Source: Leptolyngbya sp. Cla-17 | Lineage (GTDB): Bacteria; Cyanobacteriota; Cyanobacteriia; Leptolyngbyales; Leptolyngbyaceae | Length of the DNA stretch: 64,000 bases | NCBI RefSeq assembly: GCF_016807185.1 | Contig: NZ_JAEVYN010000002.1 | Location: forward strand, 862,528 to 926,527 | Reading direction: 5' to 3' | Shown here: positions 43,519 through 52,232 of the stretch, piece by piece | Position numbering within the stretch: the first letter of the stretch is position 1 | Layout: each line of letters begins with the position of its first letter | The notes under the pieces: generated by a model | Told to the model about the DNA's origin: nothing | Databases searched by the model: none | What the model saw: the letters and a program-made list of their open reading frames with translations, nothing else | Program-made: the position numbers and the translations under genes

Positions 43519-43830
43519 ATGGCATCTGTATCGTTGAGCGTCTCTACTGTTAAACCTTTGAGCGATCGCGTTTTTGTAAAGGTCAGCCCTTCTGAAGAGA
43601 AAACTGCTGGCGGCATCTTATTGCCAGATACCGCGAAAGAGAAGCCACAAGTGGGCGAAATTGCGGCTGTGGGTCCTGGTAAGCGCAGTGAAGATGGTTC
43701 GCGCCAAGAACCCGAAGTGAAAATCGGTGACAAGGTTCTTTACTCGAAATATGCCGGCACTGACATCAAGTTGGGTACCGAAGAGTACGTCTTGCTGTCT
43801 GAGAAAGACATTTTGGCGATCGTCGACTAG
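43519..43830 (+). CDS. groES: Co-chaperonin GroES
   Basis: 103-residue Hsp10. The mobile loop lies in EKTAGGILLPDTAKEKPQVG, and KPLSDRVFVKV and YSKYAGTDIKLGTEEYVLL are typical. It caps GroEL during ATP-driven folding in the cytoplasm. The ATG at 43519 (MASVSLSVSTVKPL) is preferred; a TTG two codons earlier is in frame. Transcription is expected from a CIRCE-controlled promoter upstream, with groEL 108 bases downstream. Confidence 0.97.
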   Translation: MASVSLSVSTVKPLSDRVFVKVSPSEEKTAGGILLPDTAKEKPQVGEIAAVGPGKRSEDGSRQEPEVKIGDKVLYSKYAGTDIKLGTEEYVLLSEKDILAIVD

Positions 43831-43938
43831 GAATTAGAAAGTAGGAATTGGGACTGGGATCAATTTTTCCCTCCTATTCTCTACCGCTGTTTCCTTCTAC
43901 AAAATTTCTACTATCCAAAGAAAAGGCAACAAAGACTT

Positions 43939-45579
43939 ATGGCTAAGCGCATTATTTACAACGAAAACGCTCGTCGTGCTCTAGAGCGCGGTATGGATAT
44001 TTTGGCTGAGGCTGTGGCAGTTACTTTGGGTCCCAAAGGTCGCAACGTCGTTCTAGAGAAGAAGTTTGGCGCACCCCAAATTGTTAACGATGGTGTCACC
44101 ATCGCCAAGGAAATTGAGTTAGAAGATCACGTTGAGAACACAGGCGTGGCGTTGATTCGTCAAGCTGCTTCCAAAACCAATGATGCAGCCGGTGATGGCA
44201 CTACAACCGCAACAGTTTTGGCTCACGCGATGGTAAAAGAAGGTCTGCGGAACGTGGCAGCAGGTGCCAACGCGATCGCCCTCAAACGCGGGATCGATAA
44301 AGCAACTGGTTTCTTGGTAGACAAGATTGCTGAACACGCTCGTCCAGTTGAAGATTCTAAGTCGATCGCACAGGTCGGTGCCATCTCCGCCGGAAACGAC
44401 GAAGAAGTCGGTGCCATGATTGCGAACGCCATGGATAAAGTGGGCAAAGAAGGCGTGATTTCCTTGGAAGAAGGCAAATCTATGGTAACTGAACTGGAAG
44501 TTACCGAAGGGATGCGCTTTGACAAAGGCTATATTTCTCCTTACTTCGCCACCGACATGGAACGGATGGAAGCAGTGATGGAAGAGCCTTTCATCCTGTT
44601 GACCGACAAGAAGATTGCTTTGGTGCAAGACTTGGTGCCTGTGCTAGAGCAAGTGGCGCGTTCAGGTCGTCCCTTGGTGATCATCGCCGAAGATATCGAG
44701 AAAGAAGCGCTTGCAACCTTGGTAGTCAACCGTTTGCGCGGTGTGCTGAATGTGGCTGCGGTTAAAGCTCCTGGCTTTGGCGATCGCCGCAAATCAATGT
44801 TGGAAGACATCGCCGTGCTAACTGGTGGTCAAGTGATTACCGAAGATGCAGGTCTGAAGTTGGATGCTGTGAAGCTAGATAGCTTAGGTAAAGCTCGCCG
44901 CATCACCATCACCAAAGACAACACTACCATCGTGGCAGAAGGCAATGATGGTGCAGTCAAGGCTCGTGTTGAGCAAATCCGTCGTCAAATGGAAGAAACT
45001 GATTCTTCTTACGACAAAGAAAAGCTGCAAGAGCGCTTGGCTAAATTGGCGGGTGGCGTTGCGGTGATCAAGGTTGGCGCAGCAACCGAAACCGAAATGA
45101 AAGACCGCAAACTGCGGTTAGAAGATGCTATCAACGCAACCAAAGCGGCTGTGGAAGAAGGTATCGTTCCTGGTGGCGGCACCACTCTGGCACACCTGAG
45201 TCCTGAGTTGGAAACCTGGGCAAACGACACTCTCGTTGGTGAAGAACTGACGGGTGCGCTGATTGTCTCTCGTGCATTGGCAGCGCCTCTGAAGCGAATT
45301 GCTGAAAATGCGGGTCAAAATGGTGCGGTGATTGCAGAACGTGTGAAAGAGAAGTCTTTCAACGTTGGCTTTAATGCAGCAACCAATGAGTTTGTGGACA
45401 TGCTGGAGGCGGGAATTGTTGACCCTGCTAAGGTAACCCGTTCTGCTCTGCAAAACGCGGCTTCCATTGCTGGCATGGTGTTGACCACTGAATGCATCGT
45501 GGTTGACAAGCCCGAACCTAAAGATGGCGCACCTGCTGGCGGTGGCGGCGGCATGGGCGGCGGCGACTTCGACTACTAA
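43939..45579 (+). CDS. groEL: Chaperonin GroEL
   Basis: 546-residue Hsp60 forming the folding chamber. Hallmarks are the nucleotide-site region AVTLGPKGRNVVLEKKFG, AGDGTTTATVLAHAMV with the catalytic Asp, the apical domain (DKGYISPYFATDMERMEAVM), and AAVEEGIVPGGGTTLAHLSP. The C-terminus is Gly-rich (APAGGGGGMGGGDFDY) and not the GGM repeat of E. coli. Being paired with groES, it corresponds to the GroEL1-type copy of cyanobacteria, which often have a second groEL elsewhere. A HIP1-built terminator follows. Confidence 0.97.
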   Translation: MAKRIIYNENARRALERGMDILAEAVAVTLGPKGRNVVLEKKFGAPQIVNDGVTIAKEIELEDHVENTGVALIRQAASKTNDAAGDGTTTATVLAHAMVKEGLRNVAAGANAIALKRGIDKATGFLVDKIAEHARPVEDSKSIAQVGAISAGNDEEVGAMIANAMDKVGKEGVISLEEGKSMVTELEVTEGMRFDKGYISPYFATDMERMEAVMEEPFILLTDKKIALVQDLVPVLEQVARSGRPLVIIAEDIEKEALATLVVNRLRGVLNVAAVKAPGFGDRRKSMLEDIAVLTGGQVITEDAGLKLDAVKLDSLGKARRITITKDNTTIVAEGNDGAVKARVEQIRRQMEETDSSYDKEKLQERLAKLAGGVAVIKVGAATETEMKDRKLRLEDAINATKAAVEEGIVPGGGTTLAHLSPELETWANDTLVGEELTGALIVSRALAAPLKRIAENAGQNGAVIAERVKEKSFNVGFNAATNEFVDMLEAGIVDPAKVTRSALQNAASIAGMVLTTECIVVDKPEPKDGAPAGGGGGMGGGDFDY

Positions 45580-45635
45580 GAAGGGATAAGAAGTTAGGAG
45601 TTTAATATTCTTTCTCTCCTGAAAATAAATAACTA

Positions 45636-45675
45636 AAAAGCGATCGCTCTTTTGCAAGAGCGATCGCTTTTATTT
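45636..45675 (+). terminator. groESL terminator built from two HIP1 sites
   Basis: AAAAGCGATCGCTCTT (45636-45651) pairs perfectly with AAGAGCGATCGCTTTT (45656-45671) around a TTGC loop, followed by TATTTTG. Each arm holds a GCGATCGC (HIP1) octamer. Confidence 0.8.
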
Positions 45676-45698
45676 TGCTATGTTGACTCAATCAATCG

Positions 45699-46145
45699 TT
45701 AGTTGAAAGCATCCTTAATGCTATCAACAGTACGCTCAACAGCATTCTTAGTGTTGTCTACTGCTTTCTGAGTCCGATCTGCATCTTCCTCGGCTCTTTT
45801 CTCGATGAAACTCGCATCTTTTTTGGCCTTGCGCTCAAAAACATTGTCATTAGCGTCAGTTGCTCGATCAACCTTTGCAGCGTTGTTCTTAGCGGTTTGC
45901 TTAACTTTATCTTTGGTATCTTCAATAAAGCCCTTAGCGCGCCCAGCGTCTTTGCTAGCTTTCTCCTGAACCTTGTCGCCCGCATCCATTGCTGCAATCA
46001 AACTTGTATTAGGATTGGCCATCGCAGTCATATTTGAAGAAAAGGCACCCTGCCAAATAAAGGCGATCGCGGATACACATAGAACAGTGGTAGTAATCCA
46101 ACGTGCTGCCGAGGACAACTGTTTTGTTAATAGATTCAATTGCAT
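45699..46145 (-). CDS. Membrane-anchored LEA-like helical protein
   Basis: 148-residue protein with a hydrophobic segment near the N-terminus (ARWITTTVLCVSAIAFIWQG), then a highly charged, Ala/Lys/Asp-rich helical body. The body has loose 11-residue periodicity (DKVQEKASKDAGRAKGFIED, then DADRTQKAVDNTKNAVERTV). This composition resembles late-embryogenesis-abundant (LEA group 3) or CsbD-like stress proteins; the assignment is by composition, not by a domain signature. It probably faces the periplasm. It is convergent with groEL across the HIP1 terminator. Confidence 0.7.
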   Translation of the reverse strand: MQLNLLTKQLSSAARWITTTVLCVSAIAFIWQGAFSSNMTAMANPNTSLIAAMDAGDKVQEKASKDAGRAKGFIEDTKDKVKQTAKNNAAKVDRATDANDNVFERKAKKDASFIEKRAEEDADRTQKAVDNTKNAVERTVDSIKDAFN

Positions 46146-46361
46146 AAAATGTAATCTCCGTTAAATTTGGCACTCTAGTTTTACTTTATTTATTCAAGTG
46201 GTTGAATCGTTCTATAGATAGAACTTGATCGATCACAGGCTTCTAGAGAAATTCACCAGTTTGATAGATTGAATTTTGGCGGAGATCGCTTGCATCCACT
46301 GAGAATTAGAGGTGACAATGGGTGTAAACAGATCTTCAAATAACGATACGTTTGTTTAGAT

Positions 46362-47663
46362 ATGGTGTTTGATTCTTATTCGACTTTCCCTGCTTTAAAG
46401 CAAAATTATTCTGGGCAAACAGTTCATCAAACGGCTAGTGAGCAATCTAAGAAGCTGGATTATGATGTGGCGATCGTGGGTGGCGGCATTGTAGGGCTAA
46501 CTTTTGCCTGTGCGCTAAAAGAATCGGGTTTGCGGATAGCGGTGATTGAAGCAAAGACAGATTCAGCAGCCGTGAGCCGAGGGCAGGCTTATCACATCAA
46601 CTTGATGTCTAGCCACATTTTCGAGGGAATTGGTGCATGGGCGCAGATGCAGCATCAGGTAAACCCCATTCAGCAGATCCGTCTTTCGGATGCTGATCAC
46701 CCCACTATTGTGCAGTTTCTGCCAGAAGATTTGAAAACGACCGTATTGGGTTATGTTGCCGATCATGCTGTGGTGCTTGAAGCGTTACGAGATTTTTTAC
46801 ACCACTGTTCTAACGTGACCTATCTGTGCCCGGCTGAGGTCGTGCAAGCTCATTACAACACCGACCAGGTAGAACTGGAATTGGTGCAGAAGGGCGAAAA
46901 CAGGTGTCTTTCGGCTCAGCTTTTAGTGGCGGCAGATGGGGCACGATCGCCCATTCGTCAGCATGCAGGCATCCGTGCTGAGGGCTGGCAATATTGGCAA
47001 TCCTGTGTGGTAGCCTTCATTCAACCTGAAAAACCTCATCACAACATTGCCTATGAGCGGTTTTGGGAAGGTGGACCTTTCGCGATTTTGCCTTTGCCAA
47101 ACAATCTCTGTCGCATTGTTTGGACGGCTCCCAAGGAAGAAGCAAAAGAAATCTTAGCGCTTAATGATCAAGATTTTTTAGCACGACTTAAACAACGCTA
47201 TGGCGATCAGATGGGTGAACTTACACTCATGGGGCAACGTTACTTGTTTCCGGTTCATTTGATGCACAGCCGCTCCTACACGCTACACCGCTTAGCGCTG
47301 ATTGGGGATGCTGCTCATTGTTGCCATCCCGTTGGTGGGCAAGGCGTAAACCTGGGCATTCGCGATGCGGCGGCTCTGGCACAGGTGTTACAGGTAGCCG
47401 CTCAAAAGGGGCAAGATCTAGGGCTGTTGCCAGTGCTGCGTCAGTACGATCGCTGGCGGTTTTTAGAAAATCTAACGATTTTGGGTTTCACCGATGTCCT
47501 CGATCGCCTGTTTTCCAACAATCTATTTCCATTAGTAATCCTTCGTCGAGCGGGACTGTGGGTTCTACAATCTGTACAGCCGATCAAGGTAATTGCACTC
47601 AAGTTGATGACAGGATTGCTGGGGCGATCGCCTGAACTTGCAAAAAATCAACAAAATAGATGA
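46362..47663 (+). CDS. FAD-dependent hydroxylase (UbiH/COQ6 family)
   Basis: 433-residue flavoprotein monooxygenase. The FAD-binding Rossmann motif is in YDVAIVGGGIVGLTFACALK, the DG motif in LLVAADGARSPIRQHAG, and the second FAD motif in ALIGDAAHCCHPVGGQGVNL. It is similar to UbiH/UbiF/COQ6 ring hydroxylases, which in cyanobacteria may act on a quinone precursor, though the substrate cannot be read from sequence. The first 30 residues are unconserved. It is convergent with uvrB, 74 bases apart. Confidence 0.88.
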   Translation: MVFDSYSTFPALKQNYSGQTVHQTASEQSKKLDYDVAIVGGGIVGLTFACALKESGLRIAVIEAKTDSAAVSRGQAYHINLMSSHIFEGIGAWAQMQHQVNPIQQIRLSDADHPTIVQFLPEDLKTTVLGYVADHAVVLEALRDFLHHCSNVTYLCPAEVVQAHYNTDQVELELVQKGENRCLSAQLLVAADGARSPIRQHAGIRAEGWQYWQSCVVAFIQPEKPHHNIAYERFWEGGPFAILPLPNNLCRIVWTAPKEEAKEILALNDQDFLARLKQRYGDQMGELTLMGQRYLFPVHLMHSRSYTLHRLALIGDAAHCCHPVGGQGVNLGIRDAAALAQVLQVAAQKGQDLGLLPVLRQYDRWRFLENLTILGFTDVLDRLFSNNLFPLVILRRAGLWVLQSVQPIKVIALKLMTGLLGRSPELAKNQQNR

Positions 47664-47737
47664 TGACCCATCACCTTCACGCTGTTGGATCGGACGCTGT
47701 TTGAGTGGGTCGAGTAAGTTGCTGAATGCGCTCGCCC

Positions 47738-49738
47738 TTACTTGCGCCCCAGCAATTTATCTCGCAAGTGTTTGATTTTGTCGCGGAATTCGGCGGCTTT
47801 TTCAAACTCCAGCTTTTTTGCCGATTCCTTCATCTGGGCTTCCATTTGGACGATGATATCCGGGATATTCTCCATCGGAATCTCGCTGGCGTGGGTGTAA
47901 ACCTCTTCCAGTTCATTTGCCTTGAGGCGACGAGACACATCCAAAAACTTGAGGATGGAATTATTTTGGCGTTTGATGATGGAATAAGGCGTAATGCCGT
48001 GATCTTCGTTGTACTGGGCTTGAACAGCACGGCGGCGTTCCGTTTCAGAGATAGCTTTTTCCATGCTCTTGGTCATGTTGTCGCCATACAAGATTGCCTT
48101 GCCATCCACATGACGCGCCGCTCGTCCGATGGTTTGAATCAGCGATCGCTCTGCCCGCAGATAGCCTTCCTTATCGGCATCCAAAATGGCAACTAGGGAA
48201 ACCTCCGGCAAATCAAGCCCTTCTCTGAGCAAGTTCACCCCGATCAGCACATCAAAATCCCCTTCCCTCAGCCCTTGCAAAATTTCAATCCGCTCAATTG
48301 AGTTAATTTCTGAATGCAAATAGCGCACTCGAATGCCCCGTTCTTGAAAATATTCCGTGAGATCTTCCGCCATTCGCTTGGTCAAGGTCGTCACTAAAAC
48401 CCGCTCGTTTTTGGGCACCCGCTCCTGGATTTCGCCAAACAGATCATCCACCTGCCCTTGAGTCGGTCGCACAAAGATTTCTGGATCGAGTACTCCGGTT
48501 GGACGAATGATTTGATCGACAACGTGGTCTTCAGAGATTTCTAGTTCCCACTCGCCCGGTGTGGCAGAGACAAACACGCATTGGCTCACCTTATCCCAAA
48601 ATTCTTCAGCTTTGAGGGGGCGGTTATCGGCGGCACTAGGCAAGCGAAACCCGTGTTCAATCAGCACCCCTTTGCGGGATTGGTCACCGTTATACATGGC
48701 GCGTAGTTGAGGAATGGTGACGTGGGATTCATCAATCACTAACAGCCAATCCTTGGGAAAATAGTCGAGCAAACATTCGGGAGCGGCTCCGGCTTCTCGT
48801 CCGGCGAGGTGGCGCGAATAGTTTTCTACGCCGTTGCAAAAGCCCACTTCTCGCAAAATTTCCAGGTCGTAGCGGGTGCGCTGTTCAAGCCGCTGTGCCT
48901 CTAACAGTTTGCCGTGGGTTTCCAAAAACAGCAGGCGATCGCGCAGTTCTTTTTCAATGTCATCACAAGCTTCTTTCAGCCGATCTTCTGGGGTGACAAA
49001 GTGACGAGCGGGGTAAATATTTACCCCTTTCATGCTTTGCAAGGTGGTGCCCGTCACGGGATCGATATAGCGGATTGCTTCGATCTCGTCGCCAAAAAAC
49101 TCGACCCGAATGATTCGATCTTCGTAAGCGGGACCAATCTCCAGCACGTCGCCCTTGATCCGAAACCGACCGCGTCCCAACTCCAAATCATTGCGGGTAT
49201 ATTGCACAGAGATTAAGTCACGAATTGCGCCGCGCAAGTTGATTTCTTCGCCAACTCGCAGGGGAATTGCTGCCTTCAAATATTCTGAGGGAATACCCAA
49301 GCCATAAATACAGCTAATCGATGCAACCACGATCACATCTCGTCGCTCAAACAGCGATCGCGTTGCCGAGTGCCGCAACATGTCGATTTCTTCGTTAATC
49401 GATGAGGTTTTGGCAATGTAGGTATCGCTAACGGGAATATAGGCTTCAGGCTGGTAATAATCGTAATAGCTGATGAAATACTCGACGGCGTTATCGGGGA
49501 AAAATTCGCGCAACTCATTGCATAACTGCGCTGCCAGGGTTTTGTTGTGTGCCAAAACCAGGGTTGGTCTACCCAGCGTGTCAATCACCCGCGCCATTGT
49601 GTGGGTTTTGCCGGTGCCAGTTGCACCCAGCAAAGTGGTGTAGCGGTTGCCATCATTAATAGATTCAAGAATTTGGGCGATCGCTTTAGGCTGATCACCG
49701 GCTGGTTCAAATGGTGCCTGAATGTCGAACTGCGCCAT
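47738..49738 (-). CDS. uvrB: Excinuclease ABC subunit B
   Basis: 666-residue damage-recognition helicase of nucleotide excision repair. Walker A is GATGTGKTHTMARV, the beta-hairpin is in ISYYDYYQPEAYIPVSDTYI, the DEAD-like box is in LLVIDESHVTIPQLR, and helicase motifs appear in VLVTTLTKRMAEDLTEYF and TIGRAARHVDGKAILY. The C-terminus is the UVR domain (MKESAKKLEFEKAAEFRDKI) that contacts UvrC. The length and order are normal. It works with UvrA and UvrC, which are not in the window. Confidence 0.97.
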   Translation of the reverse strand: MAQFDIQAPFEPAGDQPKAIAQILESINDGNRYTTLLGATGTGKTHTMARVIDTLGRPTLVLAHNKTLAAQLCNELREFFPDNAVEYFISYYDYYQPEAYIPVSDTYIAKTSSINEEIDMLRHSATRSLFERRDVIVVASISCIYGLGIPSEYLKAAIPLRVGEEINLRGAIRDLISVQYTRNDLELGRGRFRIKGDVLEIGPAYEDRIIRVEFFGDEIEAIRYIDPVTGTTLQSMKGVNIYPARHFVTPEDRLKEACDDIEKELRDRLLFLETHGKLLEAQRLEQRTRYDLEILREVGFCNGVENYSRHLAGREAGAAPECLLDYFPKDWLLVIDESHVTIPQLRAMYNGDQSRKGVLIEHGFRLPSAADNRPLKAEEFWDKVSQCVFVSATPGEWELEISEDHVVDQIIRPTGVLDPEIFVRPTQGQVDDLFGEIQERVPKNERVLVTTLTKRMAEDLTEYFQERGIRVRYLHSEINSIERIEILQGLREGDFDVLIGVNLLREGLDLPEVSLVAILDADKEGYLRAERSLIQTIGRAARHVDGKAILYGDNMTKSMEKAISETERRRAVQAQYNEDHGITPYSIIKRQNNSILKFLDVSRRLKANELEEVYTHASEIPMENIPDIIVQMEAQMKESAKKLEFEKAAEFRDKIKHLRDKLLGRK

Positions 49739-49978
49739 GTTTCAAAAAATGTGGGGTACGAAGTTGAGAGTACGGTGTGCGGAGTTTGGAGTTGTTTTCT
49801 TTGACCCCTGAAACCTAAATTCCTGCCCCCTGACACGCTTCCCCAGTGTAGCGATTTCTAAGTTTTCCAGAGTCCCCATGCCTTGCAGAAAGCCGAATTT
49901 TCTACCTATAGAGTGATTGGTTTAGTCGCTCAAATTGAGTAAAACTGGTCGAATGATTCGTGCACTTGGGAGATAAAT

Positions 49979-50233
49979 ATGTCTGCAAAAACGCCACTTG
50001 AAGGCACTGAGTTGGTTGATTGCGCCCGTGCAAATGCAAAGCAAGGAAGCGAAACTGCTGCGGAGTTATGTGGGTATGGGAATGATTTAAACCGCTTCAA
50101 GCAAGCTGTAAAACAGGCTTGTGAACACATGGGAGTGCAGTTTAATGAATTGACCGATCTGACTAAAGATGATTCAAGCCTTGTGGAAGTGGAGGGCGAA
50201 ATTGTGGCTCCTGATTCTGCTGGGCAGCTTTAA
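49979..50233 (+). CDS. Conserved hypothetical protein, 84 aa
   Basis: Small soluble protein starting MSAKTPLEGTELVDCARANA, with three Cys (in VDCARAN, ELCGYG and QACEHMG) and an acidic C-terminus. The N-terminal 60 residues look helical. No family name comes to mind, although proteins of this shape seem widespread in cyanobacteria. GGGAGATAAAT precedes the ATG, giving a good ribosome-binding site. A hairpin at 50265 follows as a terminator. Confidence 0.7.
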   Translation: MSAKTPLEGTELVDCARANAKQGSETAAELCGYGNDLNRFKQAVKQACEHMGVQFNELTDLTKDDSSLVEVEGEIVAPDSAGQL

Positions 50234-50264
50234 TTGAGCTTTTCAGATTTTTGTGGCTGTTACT

Positions 50265-50307
50265 GAAATTGGCGATGAAAAGTGCGAAAGGCGCGATCGC
50301 CAATTTC
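50265..50307 (+). terminator. Hairpin downstream of the 84-aa gene
   Basis: GAAATTGGCGAT (50265-50276) pairs perfectly with ATCGCCAATTTC (50296-50307); the 19-base loop is Gly/Ala-codon-like and unpaired. No strong T tract follows, so termination is plausible but not certain. Confidence 0.45.
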
Positions 50308-50397
50308 GCTGTACCCTATGCTACGCAAGTGACTCAAGATCACCAGTCATCGATGGATGCTGTTGACTGCAGGTTTGAAACAAAATAGGGACAGTTG

Positions 50398-50442
50398 TGC
50401 CCGTGACTTGACGGGCTACGAAAATCCGTCAAGTCACGGGCA
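50398..50442 (-). terminator. 17-bp perfect hairpin overlapping the mgtE stop codon
   Basis: TGCCCGTGACTTGACGG (50398-50414) pairs perfectly with CCGTCAAGTCACGGGCA (50426-50442) around an 11-base loop. The last four codons and TGA of mgtE (50429-50431) lie inside the stem. It probably ends the mgtE transcript or protects its 3' end. No T tract follows on the minus strand. Confidence 0.6.
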
Positions 50443-51784
50443 ATTTGAGTATATTGATGCTGAAAGTGATGAGAGATAAAAAGAGAATAAAGCCAATCGT
50501 GTCGAGTGTGGTGGTGACTAACGGACCGCTGACTAATGCCGGATCAAGCTTGATGCGTTTCATGCCCATAGGCAAAAGGGCACCTAAAGCCACTGCAACC
50601 AGAGTGTTTATTGCCATGACCAATCCCGCTACGACGGAAACCCACTGCTCATGATTTCGTGTCCAGATGAGAGATATCATCATCATCATCGCTCCCAGAG
50701 CAAGGGCAGTTCCTAATCCGGCTAAGAGTTCTTTCCGCAGAATAGCGAGAGTATCGCTGGGAGTAATTTCTCCAACCCCAAGCCCTCGAACCGTCACAGA
50801 CAGGGTTTGAAAGCCCACATTGCCGCTACTGTTTGCCAAAATCGGCATGACGACTGACAACACCGGAACCACTGAAATCACTTGTTGAAAGGGCGCGATC
50901 GCACTGGCAGCAAAGACATACAGCACAATGTTAATCATCAGCCACGGGAGGCGTTTGCGAATCGTGATAGAAGGAGAGGCTAAAGAAGACTCATCGCCAC
51001 CCCCGCCCGCGAGCTTCTGCATGTCTTCCGTAGCTTCTTCTTCCAATACATCCACCATGTCATCAATGGTGATGATGCCTACTAACCGCTCTTCTCGGTC
51101 TACTACAGGAGCCGCCAATAGGTCATAGCGCTTCATCAGTTGCGCTGCTTCTTCTTGGGGCGTTTCGGTGTGAACTTTAATCACGCGATCGCTGGCAATA
51201 TCGCCAATCAATGCGTCCGGTAAAGAAAACAGCAGTTGCCGCAACGATACCACCTGTACTAACTTACGGTTTTTGTCGGTGACATAGGCATAGTAAATCG
51301 TTTCTTTGTCACGGTCATCTAACCGAATTTTGCTGAGAGCTTCTGCGACGCTTAGCCCTTGCTGCAAACGCACATACTCGGTTGTCATCAGCCGACCTGT
51401 GGTGCCTTCGGCATAGCCCAAGATTGTTGCTGTTGCTTGCCGCTCTATAGGGCTAAGGTTTTGAATCAGCCGCCGCACCACTCCAGCAGGCAGTTCGTCA
51501 AACAATTCGGCGCGATCGTCCGGGCGCATTGCTTCAATAATTTGGCACACCTGGATGTCATGCAAGGCTCCAACGAGTTCTTCCCGCACTTCAGGCGGCA
51601 AATATTCAAAAACATCGGTCGCCTGGTCTTTATTGAGCAAACGAAAGGCGATCGCGCGGCGTTCTTGGGGCAGGTCAACAATGAAATCGCCTACGTCAAT
51701 TGCAGGTAATTGGTTTAGCTCAAACTTTAGCCGATTCCAATCGGAAGTTTCCGACAGGGAAGTACGCCCTTCCTGAGTAAGCAT
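50429..51784 (-). CDS. mgtE: Magnesium transporter MgtE
   Basis: 451-residue homodimeric Mg2+ channel. The N-terminal superhelical domain (LPPEVREELVGALHDIQVCQ, then LPAGVVRRLIQNLSPIERQA) is followed by two CBS domains (VTDKNRKLVQVVSLRQLLFS and DRVIKVHTETPQEEAAQLMK). A connecting helix precedes five transmembrane helices, where the pore motif region PILANSSGNVGFQTLSVTVR contains the selectivity-filter-type Asn. Cytoplasmic Mg2+ closes the channel through the N and CBS domains. An 8-base hairpin lies just before the ribosome-binding site. Confidence 0.95.
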   Translation of the reverse strand: MLTQEGRTSLSETSDWNRLKFELNQLPAIDVGDFIVDLPQERRAIAFRLLNKDQATDVFEYLPPEVREELVGALHDIQVCQIIEAMRPDDRAELFDELPAGVVRRLIQNLSPIERQATATILGYAEGTTGRLMTTEYVRLQQGLSVAEALSKIRLDDRDKETIYYAYVTDKNRKLVQVVSLRQLLFSLPDALIGDIASDRVIKVHTETPQEEAAQLMKRYDLLAAPVVDREERLVGIITIDDMVDVLEEEATEDMQKLAGGGGDESSLASPSITIRKRLPWLMINIVLYVFAASAIAPFQQVISVVPVLSVVMPILANSSGNVGFQTLSVTVRGLGVGEITPSDTLAILRKELLAGLGTALALGAMMMMISLIWTRNHEQWVSVVAGLVMAINTLVAVALGALLPMGMKRIKLDPALVSGPLVTTTLDTIGFILFLSLITFSINILKLPVT

Positions 51785-51796
51785 GGTGTTCTCCTC

Positions 51797-51819
51797 AATC
51801 TCCCCCGCGCTGGGAGATT
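51797..51819 (-). promoter_or_regulatory. Hairpin immediately upstream of the mgtE start
   Basis: On the minus strand AATCTCCC (51812-51819) pairs with GGGAGATT (51797-51804) across a seven-base loop. The ribosome-binding site GAGGAG and ATG follow directly. It might influence mgtE translation, but it is short and lacks any known riboswitch consensus. Confidence 0.35.
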
Positions 51820-52232
51820 AAGACTCACCAGGCTAGAGGAGGATAATACTGTGTGGGAATGGACTACTGTCCATGAATAATTCAGAACTCAACATCGATG
51901 TTTTTGGTAAACATCGCTAATCTTATGCTACCTCTTAAACCCCTAGTTTCACCATGCCAAAGGCAGTAGATCTCTCTTGAAAAGAGTCCCTAAACATCAG
52001 AGGCGCTTAGAATTGGCAGTTAAACCCTAGAACAGGGATCAACTCAGTCTGAATAATCGGCTCGTGACCAATCGAACTGAAATTTTCTAGCCAGTTACTT
52101 AGAAGGAAGAAATCTGCGAGTTGATGCTGTCCCAATAGTTGAGCTATAGGATCTAGGGATTTCCAACAACTAGCAAATTTTTAGTTTTTGCGATCGCTCT
52201 GCTAACAGGCTCACAGCATTGCTCATTTAACT
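51820..52232. other. Long mgtE upstream region
   Basis: About 410 bases without a gene. A 7-bp hairpin GATGTTT/AAACATC stands near 51897-51915. I looked for an M-box magnesium riboswitch and did not find its conserved core. It presumably holds the mgtE promoter and the 3' flank of the transglycosylase gene. Confidence 0.35.

Noticed and set aside
51785..52232. M-box (ykoK) magnesium riboswitch upstream of mgtE
   Set aside because: The conserved M-box core was not found; only short hairpins are present.
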